A stretch of DNA of 64,000 nt. It comes from JAPPLB01 sp965218555. GTDB lineage: Bacteria; Acidobacteriota; Terriglobia; Bryobacterales; UBA6623. Positions 1 through 9,406 of this stretch are shown here, piece after piece. The notes under the pieces are model-generated. The model saw nothing but the letters and a program-made list of their open reading frames with translations. It did not search any database and had not been told where the DNA came from. The stretch covers positions 5,084,001 through 5,148,000 of the forward strand of contig OZ244625.1 in the NCBI GenBank assembly GCA_965218555.1, written 5' to 3'. The position numbers were made by a program, and so were the translations under genes. The first letter of the stretch is position 1, and every line of letters starts with the position of its first letter.

Positions 1-279
1 ACACGCCCCGGGATGCATGGACGCTGAACCAAGCGCCACCAGCGGGGCGAGGAGGCGGCTCGCATCGATCACCGGGATTCACAATTACGGACCGACGAGA
101 AATTTACTTGAACCAGACGACAGACTCGGGGGCTGAACGACTCGACCGGTAACGACGGACAGAGTCGAGTTTCAGGGTTTTCTGACTGAGTCGACAGCCC
201 GCAAGACGGAGACCCTCAGATCGTGTAGGCGAAGGGGGGTTTCTACAGCACAGCTTCTTCGGAAAGGGGAGATTTAAGA

Positions 280-3200
280 ATGTTTCGTCAAGCTCGTTTT
301 CTTCTTCTTATAACGCTGGCAGCACTTGTCTCTGCGCCAAGCCTCTTCGGCCAGGCGCGCAACACTGCTTCCATCTACGGCACGGTCAGCGACGCCCAGG
401 GCGCAGTAATCCCTGGAGCGAACGTGGCCGTGACGAGCGTTGCCACCGGCCAGGTGCGCAGCGTCGGTAGCGACGGCGCAGGTGGGTTTGTGTTTTCCCT
501 CTTGCCGGTCGGAACCTACGGCCTTGCCGTGGAGCTCGCCGGCTTTCAGCGCTACGAGCAAGCCGGCATTCTCATTCAAGCCAACGAAAACGTCCGGGTG
601 GACGTGACGCTTCAGATCGGCAACGTCCAGGAAACCGTCACGGTCGAGGCCTTGGCGACGCAAGTCGAGTCCCGCGCCATCACGCTGAAGGAAACCGTCG
701 ATCAGAGGCGGGTCGTTGAACTGCCGCTGAACGGCCGCAATCCAGCCGACCTTGCGCTGTTGACTCCGGGAGTCGTCCCCGGGACGGGCAACGTCGGCGA
801 CAGCCCGGAGGCTGGCCGCCGGCCCCGAGGCACGAAGCAGCTTACCGTCAACGGCTCACGGAACAACAACTTGGCTTATACGCTCGACGGCGGCGACAAC
901 CAGGACAATCTCAGCAACTACAACCTGCCCTTCCCGTTCCCCGATGCCGTCCAGGAATTCTCCGTACAGACGGCCACCGGGGGAGTCGACCAGGGCAACA
1001 GCTCGGCCGGTTCGGTGAACATCGTCACCAAAAGCGGCACCAACGAGCTTCACGGCAACGTTTTCTGGTTCATACGCAACACCAAGCTGAACGCCAACAA
1101 CTTCTTCTCCCACGCGGAAGATCAGCTCAAACGCAATCAGGCCGGCGGTACGGTCGGCGGGCCCATCGTCAAGAACAAGGTCTTTGGTTTCTTCGGGTAT
1201 CAGAGGAGCTGGTTCCGCAAGGCGTCCGGTGCCAGCCGGAGCCAGACCGTGACGGCGGCCGAACGAGCGGGTGACTTTTCCGGCGCGCCGGTAACGATTC
1301 ACGACCCGACAACGGGCTCCCCTTTCAGCAACCAGCAAATCCCAAGTAGCCGCTTTTCGCCGGCTGCGGTGAGCTTGCTGAAGGTCTCGCCTCTGCCCGA
1401 CGCCGATGGGTTTACACGCTATACGTTCGCCGAACCCGAGGACGGCGCGCAGTACATCACGCGTCTGGACTATGTCATCAACGACAACCAGAACCTGATG
1501 TTTCGTTTCTTTCAGGACGATCAGGCGATCCTCCCGGTGTGTTTCGACCCCAGCAATATCCACACCACGCGCCCCGAGTCGTTTCAAGACACCCGGAATG
1601 CCACCTTGAGTCACAACCTGATCTTGAGTCCAAACCTGATGGCCCACTCTCAGGTCTCCGCCTTCCACCTGGAGACAGGCCGCAACTCCCAGTTCGAGGG
1701 GGACTACACGGACTTCGGTATCGATCTGGTTCCGAACGGCACCCACATCGATATCCGGACCAACCAGACCGGGATCAGGTTTGGCACGCCTTGGGGTGGT
1801 AAGTTCGGGCGGGCCTCGCAGCAGATTTTGCATGACTGGACCTGGAACAAAGGGAATCACACTCTTACCTTCGGGACTCAACTCGCCTGGCGGCAGTACA
1901 ACGAGGACATCAATTGGCGCGCATCGGGGGCTTTTCGATTTGACGGGAACGCCACCGGCACCGGTGACCAAGTCGGTTTTGACCGGGCCGACTTCATGCT
2001 CGGGCAGATCTCGTTCTTCGTGCAGAACAACGGCGAGTTGGAAAATCGCCGCCAGTTCACGAAGGGATTCTTCATTGCCGACACCTGGAAGCTGAGTCCG
2101 GGGTTCACGTTGACGCTGGGTCTGCGCTACGAGCCGTACGCCTACTTTTGGGACAAGTTGGATCGCATCCAAACGTTCGACCTGCCGAGTTGGCAACAAG
2201 GGGTCCGCACCCAAATGTTCGACTTCGCTCCCCCCGGCTTGTTCTATCCGGGTGATAGCCGGCCGGATGGCGGCACGTTCGGCAGAAGCCTGATGCGGTC
2301 TGACAACAATAATCTGGCTCCTCGTCTCGGCATCGCCTGGGACCCCTTCGGCGACGGAAAGACCTCCGTGCGCGCCGCCTACGGCATCTATTACGACGCG
2401 CCGCCGATGTGGGGCCAGAACAACTACAACCTCGTTGCGCCATTCAGCTACAACGCCCAGTTCAACGACGGAGTGCTGGATGCGCCGTACATGGGGCGCG
2501 AGGATCAAAACCGCTTCCCCGTGACGCAGTTCACCCGTGATACGCCGTACGGCGATCCTCTGGATACGCTGGTTGCCGACAACATCTATGTGACTTCGTA
2601 TACGCAGAGCTGGCACTTCACTGTCGAACGTGAAATCTTTCCGGACACACGTTTGCGGCTCGGTTATGTGGGCAACAAAGCGTCGAACCTGCTGGGGGAG
2701 TTCGACCAGAACGCGCCCATCTATGATTTCAACCGCTCTCTTTCCGAGAACCGTGCGGATGTCGACGGGCGGCGCCCGATCCCGGGATTCCAGAGGATCG
2801 TGAGGATGATGTTTGGGCTGAATTCGGCATACAACGGACTTCAGGTCTCCTTGAACAAGCGTTACAGCCAAGGATTCACGATCCTGTCCGCCTACACCTG
2901 GTCCAAGACCCTCGACTATCACTCGAGCAACGGTTTCGGGGGCGGATTGCAGGCCAATAATCCCTTCGACTTCTTTGCCTTGCGAGGTCTGGCTAATCAG
3001 GACCGCACCCATCGGTTTGTCAACTCCTTTGTCTGGGACATTCCCGGGGTGAGCACGGATGGGCCGGAGGCGCTGAAGGCGATTACGCGAGACTGGCGGC
3101 TGGGAAGCATCTTGACGTTCCAGTCCGGCCGTCCCTTTGATATCCGCTCGGCCGGAGATCCTGTAGCACGTGCAGGCCGCGCGCGTGCCGACCTGGTTGG

Positions 3201-3552
3201 GAGTGGCGGCAATCCGGTGCTGGATACCGGTCGCAGCAAGGGCGCCAAGATCGAACGATACTTCGACACCTCCCGTTTTCAGAACGCCGCCCCAGGCACC
3301 TACGGAACGCTCGGCAGGAACGTGTTACGGGGCCCCGGATTCGCCAACGTCGACCTATCGGTGATGCGAACATTCCCGATGCCATTCGGCGAAGCCGGGC
3401 GCGGAGAGTTCCGGTTCGAGGCGTTCAATCTGTTCAACGCGACCCACTTGGGAAATCCCAATACCAGTATCACCAACAGTAATTTCGGCAAGATTACCGG
3501 CACCGACGGAGAACCACGGATCTTACAACTTGGGCTCAAATTCTTCTTCTGA
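280..3552 (+). CDS. Oar-like TonB-dependent outer-membrane receptor
   Basis: A 1090-residue outer-membrane protein. A signal peptide (about residues 1-25, ending SLFGQA) is followed by a carboxypeptidase-regulatory-like Ig fold (about 30-115, starting ASIYGTVSDAQGAVIPGA), a plug-like region with VVELPLNGRNPADLALLTPG, then a long Asn/aromatic-rich barrel. The last residue is Phe, as expected for BAM-inserted barrels. This is the architecture of the large Oar/TonB receptor families of Acidobacteriota, which are thought to import carbohydrate or peptide fragments; the substrate cannot be read from sequence. The ATG follows GGAAAGGGGAG at good spacing. The 3' end overlaps the next gene by 23 bp, so the three genes to 5.8 kb probably share a transcript. 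The 279 bp upstream show no gene. Confidence 0.9.
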   Translation: MFRQARFLLLITLAALVSAPSLFGQARNTASIYGTVSDAQGAVIPGANVAVTSVATGQVRSVGSDGAGGFVFSLLPVGTYGLAVELAGFQRYEQAGILIQANENVRVDVTLQIGNVQETVTVEALATQVESRAITLKETVDQRRVVELPLNGRNPADLALLTPGVVPGTGNVGDSPEAGRRPRGTKQLTVNGSRNNNLAYTLDGGDNQDNLSNYNLPFPFPDAVQEFSVQTATGGVDQGNSSAGSVNIVTKSGTNELHGNVFWFIRNTKLNANNFFSHAEDQLKRNQAGGTVGGPIVKNKVFGFFGYQRSWFRKASGASRSQTVTAAERAGDFSGAPVTIHDPTTGSPFSNQQIPSSRFSPAAVSLLKVSPLPDADGFTRYTFAEPEDGAQYITRLDYVINDNQNLMFRFFQDDQAILPVCFDPSNIHTTRPESFQDTRNATLSHNLILSPNLMAHSQVSAFHLETGRNSQFEGDYTDFGIDLVPNGTHIDIRTNQTGIRFGTPWGGKFGRASQQILHDWTWNKGNHTLTFGTQLAWRQYNEDINWRASGAFRFDGNATGTGDQVGFDRADFMLGQISFFVQNNGELENRRQFTKGFFIADTWKLSPGFTLTLGLRYEPYAYFWDKLDRIQTFDLPSWQQGVRTQMFDFAPPGLFYPGDSRPDGGTFGRSLMRSDNNNLAPRLGIAWDPFGDGKTSVRAAYGIYYDAPPMWGQNNYNLVAPFSYNAQFNDGVLDAPYMGREDQNRFPVTQFTRDTPYGDPLDTLVADNIYVTSYTQSWHFTVEREIFPDTRLRLGYVGNKASNLLGEFDQNAPIYDFNRSLSENRADVDGRRPIPGFQRIVRMMFGLNSAYNGLQVSLNKRYSQGFTILSAYTWSKTLDYHSSNGFGGGLQANNPFDFFALRGLANQDRTHRFVNSFVWDIPGVSTDGPEALKAITRDWRLGSILTFQSGRPFDIRSAGDPVARAGRARADLVGSGGNPVLDTGRSKGAKIERYFDTSRFQNAAPGTYGTLGRNVLRGPGFANVDLSVMRTFPMPFGEAGRGEFRFEAFNLFNATHLGNPNTSITNSNFGKITGTDGEPRILQLGLKFFF

Positions 3553-4579
3553 CGCCGCGGGGCCGAATGTCTCGCGGCGGATCGTTCTAACCCGCATTCT
3601 GGCTGGGGGAGCTTGCCTGATTGGCTCGCGATCCGGGGCCGGCCAAGCTCTCCCCCAGCCTGCAATCAGCAGCTTCGACTTCTCGCTGCTGAACGACTGG
3701 ACGACCCCCAATCAGTTCTTCTTCGTTCGCGAGCACTTCCCTCCCCCCAAGACATTGCCGGCTGACTGGCGCCTTCGGATCGGCGGCGCGGTCGAAAACC
3801 CTTTCGAGATCTCACTCAGAGAGATCGTTGACGCTCCCCCCATCGAGTTGCCGGTGACTCTGGAATGCGCCGAGAACGCCGTTGGCGGCGGGCTGGTGAG
3901 CCATGCTGTCTGGAAGGGAGTCTCTCTAGATGGACTCCTCAATCGGGCCAAGCCTCTCCCCGAGGGCCGTTTCATCCAGCTCACCGGCGAGGATACGTAC
4001 GTCCGCAGCCTTCCCCTCTCCAAGGCGCGACATAAGGATACGTTGCTTGCCTACGCGATGAACCGGGAGAAACTTCCTCTTGTCCACGGCGGTCCTTTGC
4101 GGGCTCTCATCCCTGGCTGGTACGGTATGGACTCCGTCAAGTGGTTGCGCCGGATCAACGTTGTCGCGGACAGCACGAAAGAATCGTACGTGCGCCGCAT
4201 CCGGTCAGGCGCCGGCGCTCCCGTGGCCCGAATGAGCGTGAAATCCGCGTTTGCCCGGCCTCTGGAGGGAGCGGTGCTGTTTGGGCGCCGGCTGGTCGTT
4301 CGCGGGGCGGCATGGGCCGGTGAGCGCAAGGTGCGCCGGGTTGAAGTCAGCGTCAATGCCGGAAGCTCCTGGCAAGAGGCCGTGTTGCTGGACGATCCGC
4401 AAGCGTACGCCTGGGTTCGCTGGCAATACGACTGGAAGATCGCCCGACCGGGCAGGTACACGCTATCGGTTCGCGCCTCTGACGACGGCGGACGCACCCA
4501 ACCCTCGCAACGAGACTCCGACAGGCTGGATTCCTACGAGCAAGACGAATGCCAGCGTATTGACGTGACGGTCGTATGA
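3530..4579 (+). CDS. Tat-exported sulfite-oxidase-like molybdopterin oxidoreductase
   Basis: A 349-residue protein of the sulfite oxidase/YedY superfamily. Residues about 15-40 carry a twin-arginine signal (SRRIVLTRILAGG), so the enzyme should fold with its Mo cofactor in the cytoplasm and be exported. The oxidoreductase domain follows, with the expected cofactor-binding Cys in TLECAENAVGGG (family form LECxGN). A C-terminal Ig-like dimerisation domain is seen from about residue 240 (RRVEVSVNAGSSWQEA, then YTLSVRASDDGGRTQP). The C-terminal domain makes it closer to sulfite oxidase/SorA-type enzymes than to short YedY. The start overlaps the receptor gene; no better in-frame start precedes the Tat motif. 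The substrate is unknown. It ends with an ATGA overlap into the TPR gene, implying translational coupling. Confidence 0.85.
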   Translation: MGSNSSSDAAGPNVSRRIVLTRILAGGACLIGSRSGAGQALPQPAISSFDFSLLNDWTTPNQFFFVREHFPPPKTLPADWRLRIGGAVENPFEISLREIVDAPPIELPVTLECAENAVGGGLVSHAVWKGVSLDGLLNRAKPLPEGRFIQLTGEDTYVRSLPLSKARHKDTLLAYAMNREKLPLVHGGPLRALIPGWYGMDSVKWLRRINVVADSTKESYVRRIRSGAGAPVARMSVKSAFARPLEGAVLFGRRLVVRGAAWAGERKVRRVEVSVNAGSSWQEAVLLDDPQAYAWVRWQYDWKIARPGRYTLSVRASDDGGRTQPSQRDSDRLDSYEQDECQRIDVTVV

Positions 4580-5790
4580 GGAAGCTGCTCATCGGTCTGT
4601 TTCTCGTTGCAGGTTTGTGGGCGCAGGAGCCGCTCATCCAACAGGCCGGGCAGGCTTTTCGATCGGGGCAACTCGAAAAGGCCGCGTCCCTGGCGGAACA
4701 GGTTCTGGCGCAAGCCCCGGAGTCGGCGACGGCTCACATCATCTTGGGAGTCATTGGCGCCCAGGGCAAGCAATGGAGCACCGCTCGCCGGCACTTCGAG
4801 AAAGTAACCGAACTGGCGCCTTCCGATCCGAATGGCTATTTCTATCTGGGACAGGCGTACTTCTACGAACAGCAGTGGGCGAAAGCGGCGGACCACTTCG
4901 CGAAGGCGCTCGAAAGAAATCATGCGGACCGCGCGCGGCTTATCGTTCAGTTGGCCTTTGCTCAAAACGAAGCGGGGCGCGCGCGCGAGGCCTTGTCTAC
5001 CCTCAGAAAGATACAGGCACCGGCAAGCGGCCCTCATGCCGCCCAATATCACGCCGTGAGGGCGTACGCCCATGCAAAGCTGAACGAGCCGGACTCCGCT
5101 GTGGCATCCATGCGCCGTGCCCGCGAGCTCGATCCTGAGAACCCGGCGTATTGGGAGTTCATCGTCTCGCAACTGGTGCAGTCAGACCGCCTGAGTCTCG
5201 CCGTTTCGGAGTCCGTGGAAGCCCAAAAGAAGTTCCCCGACTTCGAAGGCATCCACTACCTCTTCGGCGTGTCGAGTTCTCGACTCGGGAATATCGACTT
5301 GGCGCGGTTAGCACTTCGCAATTTGCTGGAGCTGAATCCCGAAGATCCCCGGTCGCTCCTGCTGCAAGGCATCGTCCATCGCCAGGAAGGACGAATGCAG
5401 GAAGCACTGCAAGTGTTTGCTCGGGCTGCCAGGCAAGATATTCCGGATTCCCACTTACTGCTCGGTCTGGTCCTGAAGGACTCGGGCGACCTGGATGCAG
5501 CGGAGCGCGAGTTTCAAAGAGCACAGCAACACAATCCCAAAAACGGACAGGCCCGGTTCGAACTGGGCAAGTTGCTGTTGTCGCGGGGAAAACTCCCGGA
5601 AGCGCGTATCCATCTCGAAAAAGCCGCGCAGTACATCCCACGAACATCTTCTGTCCACTACCAATTAGCAAACCTCTACCGCCGCCTTGGCGAACAGCAA
5701 AAAGCCCGGCAGTCGCTTGCGACCTTCGAGCGTCTCAAGAAACAGATGGACCGGGCCATAGCCGAGTCGCCGATGGCCTCGACGAAATAA
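4576..5790 (+). CDS. Secreted tetratricopeptide-repeat protein
   Basis: A 404-residue protein with a clear signal peptide (MRKLLIGLFLVAGLWAQEP). It is then almost entirely TPR-like helix pairs, recognisable by the A--A-----AL/G-Y---A--- spacing (for example APESATAHIILGVIGAQG, PSDPNGYFYLGQAYFYEQ, PENPAYWEFIVSQLVQSD, PKNGQARFELGKLLLSRG). It starts inside the stop codon of the oxidoreductase gene (ATGA). TPR proteins are scaffolds. Here it would sit in the periplasm and may assist the exported oxidoreductase or the receptor encoded in the same run, but that is inference from position only. Confidence 0.85.
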   Translation: MRKLLIGLFLVAGLWAQEPLIQQAGQAFRSGQLEKAASLAEQVLAQAPESATAHIILGVIGAQGKQWSTARRHFEKVTELAPSDPNGYFYLGQAYFYEQQWAKAADHFAKALERNHADRARLIVQLAFAQNEAGRAREALSTLRKIQAPASGPHAAQYHAVRAYAHAKLNEPDSAVASMRRARELDPENPAYWEFIVSQLVQSDRLSLAVSESVEAQKKFPDFEGIHYLFGVSSSRLGNIDLARLALRNLLELNPEDPRSLLLQGIVHRQEGRMQEALQVFARAARQDIPDSHLLLGLVLKDSGDLDAAEREFQRAQQHNPKNGQARFELGKLLLSRGKLPEARIHLEKAAQYIPRTSSVHYQLANLYRRLGEQQKARQSLATFERLKKQMDRAIAESPMASTK

Positions 5791-6094
5791 GCGCTCCTTC
5801 AAACTGACAAGAGACCGGGCTCTCCGACCAGGTGATTCCGTCTAACTCTCTCCGTGGAACCATGGCTGCAAGAATGAATTTTCCGTTGCGCCGACAGGTT
5901 CTTCAGTACCGGCGCGGCTGCAGCGCCTCCTCGCCGGACTGCTGGCGTAGGGGCTTTTTCAGGGCTCGCGAGGCGTCGAGACTGGTGAGCCAGGGCGCCG
6001 GACAATCCAGGCCCTCTGGTTGCTTGCTCTTCGACAACAGGCTGATCAGCAGCGCACACCTGTAGCGCCCTGCTAGCGTTCCCGGTACATTGGG
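5791..6094. other. Gene-free stretch of about 300 bp
   Basis: No convincing gene on either strand. The open frames that cross it on the minus strand are antisense to rph/rdgB and look like GC-rich shadows. The rph promoter should lie in its right part, but I cannot point to a clear -35/-10 pair. Confidence 0.5.
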
Positions 6095-6814
6095 ATGATG
6101 CGAATTGACGGCCGGCGGGCCGACCAAGTGCGTGACCTGAAGATCACGCCCGGCTTCATGCCGACGGCCGAGGGCTCGGCCCTTATCGAAATCGGTCACA
6201 CCAAGGTGATATGCACCGCGTCGTTGGAAGAGGGCGTGCCCGCTTTCCGCCGGGGCAGTGGGAAGGGGTGGGTGACTGCTGAGTACTCCATGTTGCCGCG
6301 GGCGACGTCGACGCGCACGCAGCGCGAGGTGAACCGCGGGCGGGCGGGCGGCCGCACGCAGGAAATCCAGCGGCTCATCGGCCGCTCGTTGCGCGGCACC
6401 ACCGACCTCGACACTCTCGGCGAACGCACCGTCCTCATCGACTGCGACGTGATCCAAGCCGACGGTGGAACGCGCACTGCGTCCATCACCGGAGGCTGGC
6501 TCGCCCTGGCGATGGCCTTCCGTCAAATGCTCGACTACAACGTCATCAAAAAGAATCCCCTGAACGAATACCTGGCCGCCATCAGTGTCGGCATCGTCGC
6601 TGGCGTCCCCTTGCTTGACCTTTGCTACGAGGAAGACTCGCGGGCTGATGTTGATATGAACGTCGTGATGACGTCGGCGGGCGAACACGTCGAGGTGCAG
6701 GCCACGGCGGAGAAAGGCAGCTTCTCGCGAGTCCGGTTGGATGAGCTGCTCGACCTGGCGGGAAAAGGAGTTGCGGAACTCGTCGAAGCGCAGCGAGGCA
6801 TCGTGACGATTTGA
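6095..6814 (+). CDS. rph: Ribonuclease PH
   Basis: A 239-residue phosphorolytic 3'-5' exoribonuclease that trims tRNA 3' ends. The family signature is strong throughout: RIDGRRADQVRDLKITPGF at the N-terminus, GKGWVTAEYSMLPRATSTRT, the phosphate-binding GRAGGRTQEIQRLIGRSLR, IDCDVIQADGGTRTASITG, and DLCYEEDSRADVDMNVVMT near the end. The length is normal for the family (about 240). Two adjacent ATG codons (6095 and 6098) could serve as start. It overlaps rdgB by one base (TGATG), a common rph-rdgB arrangement. Confidence 0.97.
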   Translation: MMRIDGRRADQVRDLKITPGFMPTAEGSALIEIGHTKVICTASLEEGVPAFRRGSGKGWVTAEYSMLPRATSTRTQREVNRGRAGGRTQEIQRLIGRSLRGTTDLDTLGERTVLIDCDVIQADGGTRTASITGGWLALAMAFRQMLDYNVIKKNPLNEYLAAISVGIVAGVPLLDLCYEEDSRADVDMNVVMTSAGEHVEVQATAEKGSFSRVRLDELLDLAGKGVAELVEAQRGIVTI

Positions 6815-7425
6815 TGCCGATCGAGCTGTTCTGCGCCACGAGCAACAAGGGCAAGCTGCTCGAGTTCCGGCAAGCCTCGGGCGAGGACGTGGTGATCCAG
6901 GGGCTCCCGCCGGTTGCTTGCGCCGAGGACGGCCGCAGCTTTGAAGACAATGCCGCCGCCAAGGCGATTTGCTACGCGCAATCATTGCGCGAGAGTCTCG
7001 ACAAGTTCTCCGAGCGGTCTCCGCTGGTCTTCGCGGACGATTCCGGTTTGGAAGTCGATGCGCTGAACGGCGCCCCCGGCATCCAGTCGGCGCGCTTCGC
7101 AGGCTCTGACGCCGATGATGCCGCAAACAATACGCTCCTGCTCGAGAAGCTTCACGACGTTCCCCTTCCCCGCCGCACCGCGCGGTTCGTTTGTTGTATC
7201 GCGCTCACGCGGGACGCGCGTCTCATCAAGACCTTCCAAGCCGACGTTAAGGGCATGATCCTCAAGGAGTCCCGCGGCGATGGCGGGTTCGGCTACGATC
7301 CCCTCTTCTATGTGCCGGCCCTGGATGCCACGTTCGCCGAACTTACGCCCGAGAAAAAATGGCGGCACAGTCATCGCGGTCAGGCGTTTCGCGAAATGCT
7401 CGACTGGCTGCGTGACAACTTGTGA
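6814..7425 (+). CDS. rdgB: Non-canonical purine NTP pyrophosphatase (RdgB/HAM1)
   Basis: A 203-residue house-cleaning enzyme that hydrolyses dITP/XTP to monophosphates and keeps hypoxanthine and xanthine out of DNA. Diagnostic motifs are ATSNKGKLLEF (nucleotide binding), SFEDNAAAKA, VFADDSGLEVDALNGAPGI (catalytic Asp pair) and GFGYDPLFYVPALDATFAEL plus the C-terminal SHRGQAF. I take the ATG at 6814, which shares a base with the rph stop; a TTG one codon earlier is possible. A rho-independent terminator follows at 7462. Confidence 0.96.
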   Translation: MPIELFCATSNKGKLLEFRQASGEDVVIQGLPPVACAEDGRSFEDNAAAKAICYAQSLRESLDKFSERSPLVFADDSGLEVDALNGAPGIQSARFAGSDADDAANNTLLLEKLHDVPLPRRTARFVCCIALTRDARLIKTFQADVKGMILKESRGDGGFGYDPLFYVPALDATFAELTPEKKWRHSHRGQAFREMLDWLRDNL

Positions 7426-7461
7426 CCAATACGTAATAGAGGGCTTCCGGGGAACTCTTTT

Positions 7462-7500
7462 CAGGGGCCGCAGGCACTCCGTGGGACCCCCTGCTTTTTT
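7462..7500 (+). terminator. Rho-independent terminator after rdgB
   Basis: CAGGGG (7462-7467) pairs with CCCCTG (7488-7493) around a 20-nt loop, and is followed by CTTTTTT. It sits 37 bp beyond the rdgB stop. Confidence 0.7.
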
Positions 7501-7603
7501 CTCATGCGGCGCGGCGCCGGGCTTTGCGAGTCGTCAGCTTATCGACGGATGGCGTGGCGGATCGAATGCCGCTGCTGGGCTATAGTGAGCTTACAGGTAA
7601 CTC

Positions 7604-8761
7604 ATGTCGTTCATCAGCGTACCCGAAGCCCTCGAAGAGATCCTCGCCGGCCGGCAATTGGTCATCGTTGATGACGAAGACCGCGAAAACGAAGGTGACC
7701 TGATGATCGCCGCCGAGAAGGTCACCCCCGAGGCGATCAACTTCATGGCCACGCACGGTCGCGGGTTGATCTGCCTCGCTTTGACCGAAGAGCGGCTCGA
7801 CCATCTGCGGGTCCCGCTGATGACGGAGCGCAACACCTCACCGCTCGGGACGGCCTTCTGCGAATCCATTGACGCTGCGCAAGGCGTGACGACGGGCATC
7901 TCGGCCGCTGACCGCGCCCACACCATACTGACCGCGATCGATCCGGCGACGACTCCCGCCGACTTGGCGCGCCCCGGCCACATCCCGCCCTTGCGGGCGC
8001 GCAAAGGCGGAGTCCTCGTGCGAGCTGGTCAGACGGAGGCATCGGTCGATCTCGCTCGTCTGGCCGGTCTCATTCCCGCCGGCGTGATCTGCGAAATCAT
8101 GAACGAAGACGGGACGATGGCTCGTGTCCCGCAACTCAAGAAGTTCTGCGAGCGGCATGACTTGCGCATGCTGTCGGTCGCGGAGGTCATCCGCTATCGT
8201 ATCGAGCATGAGCGATACGTCGAGCGCTTTGCCGAGGGAGTTCTTCAGACCCGCTTCGGCACGTTCCGCACCATCGCGTATCGCAGCGAGATCGACGACG
8301 AGACCCATCTGGCTCTCACCTATGGCGATGTCGAGGGCGCACAGTCAACTCTCGTACGGATGCATTCGCGCGATCTCATGGGCGATGTCTTTCACTCCTC
8401 CGAATACCCGTCCCACCGCGTTATCGAACGTTCGATGGAGCGGATCGCGGAAGAGGGTCGCGGCGTGCTCGTTTACTTGCATCAAACCGGGCTGGGATAC
8501 GGGTTGGAGAGCCTTCCCGACGGCAGCCGTCGGATCGTCCCGCACGCTAAGGAATCTCTGCGCGAAGACGGCGCGGACGGTGAGCGCCGCCGGCAGTATC
8601 AGGTCGGCATCGGCGCGCAGATTCTCCGTGATCTCGGCCTCGGAAAGATCCGTCTGCTCACCAACCACCCGCGCAAAGTGGTCGCCCTCGAAGGTTTCGG
8701 CGTGACGATCGTCGAGCAGATTCCCGTCCTCGAGACCGCAAACTCAGTCCGATTCGACTGA
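7604..8761 (+). CDS. RibBA-like: DHBP synthase fused to a degenerate GTP cyclohydrolase II domain
   Basis: 385 residues. The N-terminal half (about 1-205) is an intact 3,4-dihydroxy-2-butanone-4-phosphate synthase for riboflavin synthesis: VDDEDRENEGDLMIAAE, ATHGRGLICL, GTAFCESIDA, TGISAADRA, RPGHIPPLRA, CEIMNEDGTMAR. The C-terminal half aligns with GTP cyclohydrolase II (RMHSRDLMGDVFHSS, AEEGRGVLVYLHQTG, TNHPRKVVALEGFG). However, all three zinc-ligand cysteines of real RibA (motif C-x10-C-x-C) are replaced, at about D257, Y268 and S270, and the RGxGxGL loop reads HQTGLGYGL. I therefore expect RibB activity only. A similar variant, RibBX, is described in Proteobacteria. The gene stands alone after a terminator. 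Confidence 0.88.
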   Translation: MSFISVPEALEEILAGRQLVIVDDEDRENEGDLMIAAEKVTPEAINFMATHGRGLICLALTEERLDHLRVPLMTERNTSPLGTAFCESIDAAQGVTTGISAADRAHTILTAIDPATTPADLARPGHIPPLRARKGGVLVRAGQTEASVDLARLAGLIPAGVICEIMNEDGTMARVPQLKKFCERHDLRMLSVAEVIRYRIEHERYVERFAEGVLQTRFGTFRTIAYRSEIDDETHLALTYGDVEGAQSTLVRMHSRDLMGDVFHSSEYPSHRVIERSMERIAEEGRGVLVYLHQTGLGYGLESLPDGSRRIVPHAKESLREDGADGERRRQYQVGIGAQILRDLGLGKIRLLTNHPRKVVALEGFGVTIVEQIPVLETANSVRFD

Positions 8762-8932
8762 ATACCTCCTTGGCGCTGTGCGCATGAGCGGGCTGACGAG
8801 CGGCCGCCTCCGCTGCAGGCGCTATGATGGGAAAAAGCTTCCGCCACGCCGTGATAACGGACGGACTTATTGATTCTCGCATAATATAGAGTTAATCGAA
8901 ACAAAGAGAAGACTGCTTCCAGAAGGCAGTAA

Positions 8933-9406
8933 TCAAGCGCTGCGACGCATGCGGCGCAGCGCTTGGCGGGCTCGCGCACTCAGCTCCCCGTAGTCTTTGG
9001 GACAACCATTAGGCAGTTCGTGCTGCTTCCAATAGGCCCAGATGTACTCCACCGGGTTCAGCTCCGGCGCGTAGGGCGGCAAGTACTCCGTCACGATGTG
9101 GCCCTCGGAGAGTTCGATGAACTCCCGCACCAGGCGGCTGCGGTGGGCCGGCAATCGGTCCCAGACGATCAGCAACGGTTTGTCGATGTGACGCAGCAGC
9201 GCTTTGAGAAAGTCGATCAGCTCGGTCTGGCCGATCGCACCGGGATAAAGCCGGAAGTAGAAGTTGCGCAGCGTCAGCCCAGCCGACACCGAGAGCCTCT
9301 CCCAGTTGAAGTTGAACGACAGCACGGGTGTTTTCCCGCGCGGCGCCCAACTGCGGCAACGATGCGGCTTCTGACTCAATCCGCTTTCGTCGATGAAGAC
9401 CAGCAT
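8933..9406 (-). CDS. IS630 transposase, second frame (DDE catalytic domain)
   Basis: 157 residues from an internal ATG, but the frame is open from the slippery A8 run at 9425-9432. It carries the catalytic triad: FIDESG (first Asp), VWDRLPAHRS (second Asp) and LNPVEYIWAYWK (Glu). It is most likely made as a fusion with the upstream frame through a -1 shift at A_AAA_AAG. The fused product of about 330 residues fits the usual IS630 transposase length. Confidence 0.87.
   Translation of the reverse strand: MLVFIDESGLSQKPHRCRSWAPRGKTPVLSFNFNWERLSVSAGLTLRNFYFRLYPGAIGQTELIDFLKALLRHIDKPLLIVWDRLPAHRSRLVREFIELSEGHIVTEYLPPYAPELNPVEYIWAYWKQHELPNGCPKDYGELSARARQALRRMRRSA

Noticed and set aside
856..3012. 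718-codon open frame antisense to the first Oar receptor gene
   Set aside because: High-GC shadow of a strongly supported gene: no start signal, no family motif, and the sense protein explains the sequence fully.
7426..7603. FMN riboswitch before the ribBA-like gene
   Set aside because: Only a terminator-like hairpin is visible; the conserved FMN aptamer blocks are not recognisable, and the gap is short.
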